A program made the translations under genes and the position numbers. 6,761 bases of DNA from CAYUBI01 sp964443005 (GTDB lineage Bacteria; Margulisbacteria; Riflemargulisbacteria; GWF2-35-9; CAYUBI01): positions 1 to 6,761 of the forward strand of contig CAYUBI010000092.1 in assembly GCA_964443005.1 (NCBI GenBank), written 5' to 3'. This document shows, piece after piece, positions 1 through 4,891 of the stretch. Numbering within the stretch: position 1 is the stretch's first letter; every line of letters starts with the position of its first letter. The notes beneath the pieces are model-generated. The model did no database searches. It worked only from the letters and a program-made list of their open reading frames with translations, and was not told the origin of the DNA.

Positions 1-49
1 AGATCATTAAAAAAATAATCGCCTTTTTTTTATATTTCAATGATTTCAT
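1..49 (-). CDS. Possible start of a membrane or exported protein, cut by the window edge
   Basis: An ATG at 49-47 on the minus strand opens a frame that stays open to the window edge (16 codons visible). The predicted N-terminus begins MKSLKYKKK and runs into AIIFLMI, a basic stretch followed by a hydrophobic one, as in signal peptides and N-terminal anchors. No convincing ribosome binding site precedes the ATG, and the frame overlaps the end of the short frame at 30-134. It could be the next gene of the flagellar operon, a downstream unrelated gene, or a chance frame in AT-rich DNA. With 16 codons no family can be named. Confidence 0.22.
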   Translation of the reverse strand, partial: MKSLKYKKKAIIFLMI

Positions 50-134
50 CAGTAGATAAATACTGACTTAGCGTTGGCGCATACGACTGAATATCAATGC
101 CAGTTAAATTGGCTGCTTTAATTAGTTTAGACAA
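30..134 (-). CDS. Short frame at the fliH position, TTG start, stops after 34 codons
   Basis: A TTG codon at 134-132 overlaps the end of fliG by 8 nt and is preceded about 9 nt upstream by GAGGAAG, a good Shine-Dalgarno match. The product starts (M)SKLIKAANLTG, which recalls the I-I-K stretch near the start of many FliH proteins. fliH is the usual gene after fliG, encoding the negative regulator and stator of the FliI export ATPase. The frame ends at a TAA at 32-30, directly at an eight-A run on the coding strand (24-31 on the plus strand), far short of the roughly 200 or more residues of FliH. After the stop the same frame is open to the window edge for about nine codons. It may be a truncated fliH, a fliH broken by a sequence error or mutation, or a spurious frame. 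FliH assignment is inference from position and the first residues only. Confidence 0.33.
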   Translation of the reverse strand: MSKLIKAANLTGIDIQSYAPTLSQYLSTDEIIEI

Positions 135-1131
135 ATGATTCTTCCTCGCCGCCTCGAGAAATAACGATTTCTTCTTTTTCTTCTAGGCTGCGAATAACAT
201 AAACGATTTTTTGTTGTGTTTCTTCAACTTGACGAATACGAACTGGCCCCATAAATTCCATTTCTTCTTTTAGTGTTTCTACTGAACGATCTGACATGTT
301 TTTGAAAATCTTGGACTTAAGCTCTTCACTGGATGTTTTTAGCGCCATAGCTAGATCTTTTGTGTCAATGTCACGCAAAATGCGTTGAATTGATTTGTCA
401 TCTAAGGTGAGAATATCTTCAAATACAAACATCAGCTTTTTCACTTCATCAGATAAAGCAGCATCTGTTTCGCTAAGGTAATCCATAATCGATTTTTCAG
501 TCACACGATCAACGCGGTTAATCACATCAACTAAAGCTTTCACGCCTCCAGTACTATGAAATTTTTGAGTGATGACTGATGATAATTTGTCCTCTAAAAT
601 CCGCTCAACCCGTTCAACAATATCTGGCGGTGTTTCATCCATCATTGCAATCCTTCGTGCAACTTCAGGTCGAAGATTTTCAGATAATCTCGATAAAATT
701 AATCCAGCTTTTTGTGGTTCCAAATGCGCTAAAATAAGTGCAATGGTTTGCGGTTGTTCGCCTTGAATAAAACGGACAACATTTTCTGGGTTAGCACCTT
801 TAACAAAATCAAATGGATTGGCTTGTAATGCAGCAGAAAGTCCTTGAATAATTTTATCTGCTCGTGTTTTCCCAAGTGCTTGTTCAAGCACTTCTGAAGC
901 ATATTTAACGCCGCCTTTAGAAATATACGATTGCGCGCGACTAATATGGTAAAACTCTTCAATAATTTGATCTTTGTCGCGTGGAGTGACTGTTCCAATA
1001 TTTGCAATTTCTAACGAAAGTTCATTAATTTCGTCATCTGATAAGTTTTTAAATACTTTAACTGACGCCTCTTTTCCCATAGCCATTAACAGCATGGCAG
1101 CTTTTCGCCGTCCTGTAATTTTATCTGCCAT
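127..1131 (-). CDS. fliG: Flagellar motor switch protein FliG
   Basis: FliG is the rotor protein of the flagellar C-ring. It binds the MS-ring FliF through its N-terminal domain, FliM through its middle domain, and the MotA stator through its C-terminal domain, at the cytoplasmic face of the inner membrane. The 334-aa product has normal length. Visible hallmarks are the start TGRRKAAMLLMAMG (6-19), a middle domain with EQPQTIALILAHL from residue 125 (the usual EHPQ motif, here with Gln at 126), the Gly-Gly hinge at 195-196, the MFVF element at 234-237, and the torque-helix region KIFKNMSDRSVETLKEEME (274-292) followed by GPVR (295-298). The ATG shares one base with the fliF stop (TAATG), and GAGG lies about 7 nt upstream inside the end of fliF, so translation is probably coupled. 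It is the fourth gene of the flgB operon. Identification is very secure. Confidence 0.98.
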   Translation of the reverse strand: MADKITGRRKAAMLLMAMGKEASVKVFKNLSDDEINELSLEIANIGTVTPRDKDQIIEEFYHISRAQSYISKGGVKYASEVLEQALGKTRADKIIQGLSAALQANPFDFVKGANPENVVRFIQGEQPQTIALILAHLEPQKAGLILSRLSENLRPEVARRIAMMDETPPDIVERVERILEDKLSSVITQKFHSTGGVKALVDVINRVDRVTEKSIMDYLSETDAALSDEVKKLMFVFEDILTLDDKSIQRILRDIDTKDLAMALKTSSEELKSKIFKNMSDRSVETLKEEMEFMGPVRIRQVEETQQKIVYVIRSLEEKEEIVISRGGEEESFV

Positions 1132-2705
1132 TAAAGATCCTCATTTAACCAACGTTTCAGCATTTGCGTAAAAGCTTTGGCATCAAGATCTACCATATCA
1201 ACAAGGCCTTGCTGCATCATTTTGCGTTTTTGTTCTTCAGGATCATCAGGTTCCATATCCATAACTGGAGGCACAATTGATTGCGCAACGCTTCCGTGCG
1301 TTGCAGCTGCATATTCAAATTGCGGACGCTGAACTTGTGCTGTAACAGCAACGCTTTTAAGTGTTCGCCGAATATAAAAGAACGTAATCCCTGCTAAAGC
1401 AATAATGCCAACTGTTTTCGCGCCTTCAATTAATTTTTGCGTTGTAATAGCTTGTTTCATTTCCTTTTTATCTTTTTCAATCAGTGATTTGTCAAAAGGA
1501 ATTGACCGAACAATTAATTTATCTCCCCGAGACTCTACAATTCCTGCAGCTGCAGACAAAGCTTGACCTAATGCGTTTTGTTGAGGCTCATCAATAACAC
1601 GGTCCAGAACTACTGCAACAGATAATTTTTTGATTTTTCCTGGAGCCTGAATCGTATGTTTAATATGTTTAGTGATTTCAAAATTTTTGGTGTCATCAAT
1701 TTTAGAATAATTCGAATTCGAATTATTATTTCCACCTGAACCAGAAAACTGAGAATTGACGCCTGCATTAGCAGGAGGTGCAGCATTTTGTCCTTGAAAG
1801 CTTTCTTCTACCATTTTTTGGCTTCGCAATAAAGGTTCTTCTGCAGGTTCATACATTTCAGAATCTGTTTTATTTTCATCAAAATCAAGGTCCAAATTTA
1901 CACGAACAACTGCATTGTTCGGTCCAAAAATTTTTGTTAACATGCCTTGCAAACTCGATTCAATTGATTTTTCAAAGCGACGCTGAACATCATACTGCTT
2001 ATCTGTAATTCCAGCTGCACGAAATTGATCATCGTCGCTTTGACTAAAAAGCAAATTGCCTTTGGTATCAACAACTGTGATATTGTTAGGTTTTAGTCCT
2101 TTCACAGATGTTGAAATAAAATGTACTAATCCATTCACTTGTGCTTCTGACAATTGAGAGGCGCCAACTAAATCTAAAATTACAGAGGCAGACGCTTCTT
2201 CTTTTTCATCAACAAATACTTGCTCATCTGGGAGCACTAAGTGAACGCGGGCCATTTTAATTTGCCCCATTTGTCCAATTGTTTTAGCTAATTCAGCTTC
2301 AAGTGCGCGTTGATAATTAACTTTTTGCGTAAAATCAGTAATGCCCAGTTTAAACGTGTCAAATAATTCAAAACCTACGCCGCTTCCTTTAGGAAGCCCT
2401 TCAGTAGCTAAGCTAAGTCGCAATTGATATACTTCTTTTCGCGGAACTTCGATTGCATCACCTTTGCCACTAATGCGATACTTAACTTTTTGAGCATCTA
2501 GTTTCTTAACAATTTCACCTGCATCAGCAGGCGCTAAACCTGTATATAATACTTCGTAATCTGGTGCAGAACCCCAAATCGCAATAACAACTAAGGAAAT
2601 AACAACCAATGTAGACAATAAGGAAAGTGTTATTTTTTGAGATACATCCAGCCGTTTAAGAATTCCTGCTACTTGTTCAAAAAACAGCCGAAAATACTTT
2701 TGCAC
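1131..2705 (-). CDS. fliF: Flagellar MS-ring protein FliF
   Basis: FliF forms the MS-ring in the inner membrane, on which rod, export gate and C-ring assemble. The 524-aa protein has the family architecture: a short cytoplasmic N-terminus, a first membrane segment at about 24-44, a YscJ/FliF ring-building domain from about 46 to 220 (including ATEGLPKGSGVGFELFD at 100-116 and MARVHLVLPDEQVF at 151-164), a second periplasmic domain split by a Gly/Asn/Ser-rich linker at about 316-334, a second membrane segment at about 430-445, and a cytoplasmic tail ending DAKAFTQMLKRWLNEDL, the FliG-binding helix. The start is GTG, two bases after the flgC stop. The ribosome binding site is weak (GGTAG within the flgC end), which suggests coupling to flgC translation. 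The N-terminus from this GTG fits the family, so the start is likely right. fliE, usually immediately upstream, is missing. Confidence 0.98.
   Translation of the reverse strand: MQKYFRLFFEQVAGILKRLDVSQKITLSLLSTLVVISLVVIAIWGSAPDYEVLYTGLAPADAGEIVKKLDAQKVKYRISGKGDAIEVPRKEVYQLRLSLATEGLPKGSGVGFELFDTFKLGITDFTQKVNYQRALEAELAKTIGQMGQIKMARVHLVLPDEQVFVDEKEEASASVILDLVGASQLSEAQVNGLVHFISTSVKGLKPNNITVVDTKGNLLFSQSDDDQFRAAGITDKQYDVQRRFEKSIESSLQGMLTKIFGPNNAVVRVNLDLDFDENKTDSEMYEPAEEPLLRSQKMVEESFQGQNAAPPANAGVNSQFSGSGGNNNSNSNYSKIDDTKNFEITKHIKHTIQAPGKIKKLSVAVVLDRVIDEPQQNALGQALSAAAGIVESRGDKLIVRSIPFDKSLIEKDKKEMKQAITTQKLIEGAKTVGIIALAGITFFYIRRTLKSVAVTAQVQRPQFEYAAATHGSVAQSIVPPVMDMEPDDPEEQKRKMMQQGLVDMVDLDAKAFTQMLKRWLNEDL
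1706..1727. repeat. Perfect 22-bp palindrome inside the fliF linker
   Basis: Bases 1706-1727 read identically on both strands. The half-site is AATAATTCGAA and the centre is GAATTC, flanked by two TTCGAA hexamers. Symmetry breaks at 1705/1728. It encodes the Asn/Ser-rich stretch (about residues 325-333) of FliF through repeated AAT and TCG codons. It may simply reflect this codon repetition. Confidence 0.9.
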
Positions 2706-2707
2706 GA

Positions 2708-3130
2708 TTAACTACCGATTTGCAGTGCCTTTTCTGCCATGGATTTGGATGCATTAAATGCAGCAACATTAGCCTCATATGCGCGAGTAGCAGTCATCAT
2801 ATCTACCATTTCTGTAGAAATATTTACATTTGGAAGTAAGACATAGCCTTTTTCATTTGCTTCAGGATTCGTAGGCTCATAAACCATACGCGGAGGAAGG
2901 ATTTCCTGAATCACTTTGTCAACTTTAACGCCAGTACCCATTTGAGCAGAAAATATATTCATGAAATTGGGTGAATTTTCTGCTATTATCGCAATTTTTC
3001 GACGATATGGCCCGCCATCACTCGTTTTGGTTGTATTAGCATTTGCAATATTTTCCGCAATAATATCCATGCGTTTACGTTGCACTGACATTCCTGTTCT
3101 GCTAATATCACCTGCTGAAAAAAAACTCAT
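2708..3130 (-). CDS. flgC: Flagellar proximal rod protein FlgC
   Basis: FlgC is a proximal rod subunit exported through the flagellar type III apparatus and assembled on the MS-ring in the periplasm. The 140-aa length is typical. The N-terminal flg_bb_rod segment is plain (ISRTGMSVQRKRMDIIAENIANANTTKT, about residues 9-36), with the ENIANANTT signature. The C-terminus has VNISTEMVDMMTATRAYEANVAAFNASKSM (about 102-131), the classical rod/hook-family motif ending in a heptad-like helix. The ATG overlaps the flgB stop by one base (TAATG), and GGGAG lies about 6 nt upstream, giving a strong coupled start. fliF follows two bases after its stop, leaving no space for fliE. Confidence 0.98.
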   Translation of the reverse strand: MSFFSAGDISRTGMSVQRKRMDIIAENIANANTTKTSDGGPYRRKIAIIAENSPNFMNIFSAQMGTGVKVDKVIQEILPPRMVYEPTNPEANEKGYVLLPNVNISTEMVDMMTATRAYEANVAAFNASKSMAEKALQIGS

Positions 3131-3540
3131 TAGGTTCTCCCGCTAATTGCTGAGCGAATAACTCGAAAACTTTTACTGGTTAACGTTGCAAGAGCATTAA
3201 AATACCCAGCATTTTTACTCATTTCACTCATTTGTTCATCAATGTCTACGTTATTAACTAATCCAGACAAACCATTTGACGATGTTTTAATAAAAGGCAT
3301 AATTGCACCGTTTTCCATTTGCGCAGATATATGATTGTTTACTGTTGTAGTTAAGGGCAATTGCGCAAAAGACGAATTCATTCGCCCAGCTAACAAGGCT
3401 TCAAAATCTAAGGATTTGCTTTGGTAACCGGAGGTATTGATATTTGCTATATTATTGGCAACAAGTTTTTTTTTCACACTAGCATAATCCATTCCTAGGC
3501 TTAATGTGTTAATCAATTGATTGTTAAGAAATTCCCCCAT
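3130..3540 (-). CDS. flgB: Flagellar proximal rod protein FlgB
   Basis: FlgB is a proximal rod subunit and typically the first gene of this operon. The 136-aa product has the rod-family N-terminus (YASVKKKLVANNIANINTSGYQSK, about residues 19-42) with the NNIANINTSGY signature, a variable middle, and the C-terminal NNVDIDEQMSEMSKNAGYFNAL block (about 95-116) followed by a basic helix ending in SGRT. The ATG at 3540-3538 has GAGGTG five bases upstream (3546-3551), an excellent ribosome binding site. A strong sigma70-type promoter sits immediately behind it, so the leader is only about 11 nt and starts at or next to the Shine-Dalgarno sequence. It heads the minus-strand run flgB-flgC-fliF-fliG and is divergent from a MerR-type gene. 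Confidence 0.97.
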   Translation of the reverse strand: MGEFLNNQLINTLSLGMDYASVKKKLVANNIANINTSGYQSKSLDFEALLAGRMNSSFAQLPLTTTVNNHISAQMENGAIMPFIKTSSNGLSGLVNNVDIDEQMSEMSKNAGYFNALATLTSKSFRVIRSAISGRT

Positions 3541-3557
3541 GTTTGCACCTCAAACTT

Positions 3558-3586
3558 ATGATAGCAACGTCTATGGGTCATGTCAA
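3558..3586 (-). promoter_or_regulatory. Sigma70-type promoter of the flgB operon
   Basis: On the minus strand there is TTGACA (3586-3581), a 17-bp spacer, and TATCAT (3563-3558), preceded by TGC as an extended -10. This is a full-consensus -35 and a five-of-six -10. Transcription should start near 3551, just at the flgB Shine-Dalgarno sequence. No sigma28 or sigma54 motif was recognised, so the early flagellar genes appear to be read by the housekeeping sigma factor. Confidence 0.8.
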
Positions 3587-3609
3587 TTTTTTCTTAAAAA
3601 AATACATGA
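3578..3609. promoter_or_regulatory. Imperfect dyad between divergent promoters, candidate operator
   Basis: TCATGT (3578-3583) and ACATGA (3604-3609) are perfect inverted half-sites separated by 20 bp. The spacer itself has roughly symmetric T and A runs, giving partial further symmetry around 3593/3594. The left half-site overlaps the -35 box of the flgB promoter, and the right half lies just upstream of the divergent regulator promoter. This placement suits a repressor or autoregulator site. That the neighbouring MerR-type protein binds here is inference. Confidence 0.4.
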
Positions 3610-3636
3610 TAGTCCTTTCGTTTAATACAATTTTTG

Positions 3637-3645
3637 TGTTATAGT
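3637..3645 (+). promoter_or_regulatory. Extended -10 box of the MerR-type gene
   Basis: TGTTATAGT is an extended -10 (TGn plus TATAGT, 3640-3645). The best -35 at a 17-bp spacing (TTCGTT, 3617-3622) is weak, as is common when an extended -10 is present. Six bases separate the -10 from the ATG at 3652, so the transcript should begin at or next to the start codon. Confidence 0.55.
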
Positions 3646-3651
3646 AAAATC

Positions 3652-4326
3652 ATGGCTGAAAAAACATACAAAACAAAAGAAAGTTGTCGCATGACTGGGT
3701 GCACACATCGACAGCTGCAATATTGGGAAGAAAAAAAATATCTACATCCAATTTTAGGAAGCAGAAATATTCGACATTATACAGAAACAGATTTGCGCTT
3801 GATTAAGGATTTAGTGAAACAAAAACAACAAGGGTTTACTTTAGGCGAAGCACGATATCAACAAATTATGCACAATACACCTAATCAAGAGGCTGCGTCG
3901 CTTCAAATTATTAAGAAACTAGAAGAAAATAAAGAATTCATTGATCAATGGATTATGACAAATGAAGTTATTTTAAAACTGATGAACGATGTTTTATATT
4001 TGGAACAACATCTTCCCAAATTCCCTTATACAATCTATGTTCAAGCTGATGTTGATCGATTAAAATTATTGCAGCAAAAAATTATTTACTATAAAAAAAA
4101 GCGTGATTATTTAGCAGAAAAAGTTACAACTGGAATGGCTTCAACAATTCAACCTTCTGCAGAAATTGCAATGCCCCTTATTAAAAGTGTTGATGAATTA
4201 GTTTTGTGGGTTGCCAAAAAAGATCAGATTTCGTCGCGAGAAACAATAAAAGAATTACGTCAAAAATTTGAATATCGATTACGAACTGGAGAATCTATTC
4301 GTGAAATTGAATTATCGTTAGCCTGA
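3652..4326 (+). CDS. MerR-family transcriptional regulator, divergent from flgB
   Basis: The 224-aa product has an N-terminal MerR winged-helix DNA-binding domain (about residues 6-75): YKTKESCRMTGCTHRQLQYWEE contains the helix-turn-helix, followed by the wing region SRNIRHYTETDLRLIKDL and a GFTLGEAR helix. The rest is helical, with a probable coiled coil at about 132-158 for dimerisation and a Lys/Glu-rich C-terminal helix. The only cysteines (12 and 17) are in the DNA-binding domain, so a metal-sensing role is unlikely and the ligand is unknown. An in-frame TTG at 3634 would add six residues, but neither start has a Shine-Dalgarno sequence. The ATG lies six bases after an extended -10, so a leaderless start at ATG is preferred. 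It ends in TGA, overlapping the convergent gene by 9 bp. Its position opposite flgB suggests control of the flagellar operon; this is inference. Confidence 0.88.
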   Translation: MAEKTYKTKESCRMTGCTHRQLQYWEEKKYLHPILGSRNIRHYTETDLRLIKDLVKQKQQGFTLGEARYQQIMHNTPNQEAASLQIIKKLEENKEFIDQWIMTNEVILKLMNDVLYLEQHLPKFPYTIYVQADVDRLKLLQQKIIYYKKKRDYLAEKVTTGMASTIQPSAEIAMPLIKSVDELVLWVAKKDQISSRETIKELRQKFEYRLRTGESIREIELSLA

Positions 4327-4809
4327 AGAATCAAACCCAATTGTCCGTTGAGACGTTTTGCTTTGATAACCAGTATCCAACTTTTTTTTCGCTTCGATAT
4401 TTTTTAAATCTGACTGAATACGCTGGAGTTGATTTTTTATTTCAACAGTAATCTTTTGTTCCTGACGACTTATTTTGTTAATGGTATCAATGATTTGTAA
4501 ATCAATTCGTTTAATGCTTTCAATGCGAACAGCTATTGTTGAATGCATGGGTGCTATTAATTGCTGAGACCACGTACTAATAATTTTCCGAAGGGGGCCT
4601 AATTCAATTTCAACATGATCAATATGCGCCATCATATCTTTACGACTTGCCATCATATTATTTAACGAATTTTCATCAATTTGGTTTTCAATGCTTGCAG
4701 AAACTTTTTCTTCCAGCAAGAGCAAATATTTTTCATAGATTTTCAATTCTCTAAATTGTAAGAGTTCTAATAATTTAAGTTGATCGCTTTTTTCCAAATC
4801 GAGCAGCAT
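4318..4809 (-). CDS. Helical protein resembling FlgN/FliT-type flagellar chaperones
   Basis: I cannot assign this 163-aa protein with certainty. It is predicted almost wholly helical: a Leu/Glu/Lys-rich amphipathic helix at about 5-40, a second at about 46-75, and a long one at about 90-142, with a short C-terminal tail KKLDTGYQSKTSQRTIGFD. Size, helix pattern and a tail with a Tyr followed by a Phe-Asp near the end recall FlgN/FliT-type export chaperones, which bind hook-filament junction or cap proteins in the cytoplasm. Such proteins are poorly conserved. No signal peptide or membrane segment is seen. The ATG has GAGGAGT about 5 nt upstream (4815-4820), a strong site that fixes the start. 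It is convergent with the MerR-type gene, overlapping by 9 bp, and divergent from the epimerase gene. Proximity to flagellar genes supports a flagellar role, but this is inference. Confidence 0.8.
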   Translation of the reverse strand: MLLDLEKSDQLKLLELLQFRELKIYEKYLLLLEEKVSASIENQIDENSLNNMMASRKDMMAHIDHVEIELGPLRKIISTWSQQLIAPMHSTIAVRIESIKRIDLQIIDTINKISRQEQKITVEIKNQLQRIQSDLKNIEAKKKLDTGYQSKTSQRTIGFDSSG

Positions 4810-4825
4810 TGTTACTCCTCTACTC

Positions 4826-4854
4826 TTGCGTTAAATAGATTTGCTTCCTATTAT
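4826..4854 (+). promoter_or_regulatory. Probable promoter of the epimerase gene
   Basis: TTGCGT (4826-4831), a 17-bp spacer and TATTAT (4849-4854) give a weak -35 and a five-of-six -10. Transcription would start near 4861, about 31 nt before the ATG at 4892, leaving the AGGAG at 4880-4884 inside the leader. Confidence 0.5.
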
Positions 4855-4855
4855 A
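4850..4855 (-). promoter_or_regulatory. Possible -10 box of the 4318-4809 gene
   Basis: On the minus strand 4855-4850 reads TATAAT, a perfect -10 about 40 bp before the ATG at 4809. No good -35 is seen at 16-18 bp. It overlaps the plus-strand -10 of the epimerase promoter almost base for base. In an AT-rich spacer a chance match is possible. Confidence 0.35.
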
Positions 4856-4891
4856 TATAAAGTTCGCTACTTTAGAAATAGGAGAAAATAA

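Noticed and set aside
2..40. A/T-run inverted repeats near the left edge considered as an intrinsic terminator
   Set aside because: The stem would be almost only A-T pairs, so it is not a convincing terminator, and a reading frame passes through it.
569..766. Plus-strand 65-codon open frame inside fliG
   Set aside because: It is antisense to a well-conserved gene, has no family resemblance and no clear ribosome binding site.
729..1007. Minus-strand 92-codon frame overlapping fliG
   Set aside because: It lies in another frame of the same strand wholly inside fliG, with a low-complexity Leu/Lys composition as expected from shifted AT-rich codons.
974..1171. Plus-strand 65-codon frame across the fliG/fliF junction
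   Set aside because: It is a shadow on the opposite strand of two secure genes with no recognisable domain.
1778..2008. Plus-strand 76-codon frame inside fliF
   Set aside because: It is antisense to fliF with no supporting start signal or family features.
2961..3146. Plus-strand 61-codon frame with a hydrophobic stretch inside flgC
   Set aside because: The hydrophobic run arises from reading the conserved ENIANANTT region of flgC in antisense. It is not an independent membrane protein.
3634..3651. TTG at 3634 as start of the MerR-type protein
   Set aside because: It would place the start inside the likely promoter, adds six residues not needed by the domain, and lacks a ribosome binding site.
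4318..4375. Possible terminator between the convergent genes, CGT-TGAG-ACG followed by T's
   Set aside because: The stem is only three base pairs and lies within coding sequence.
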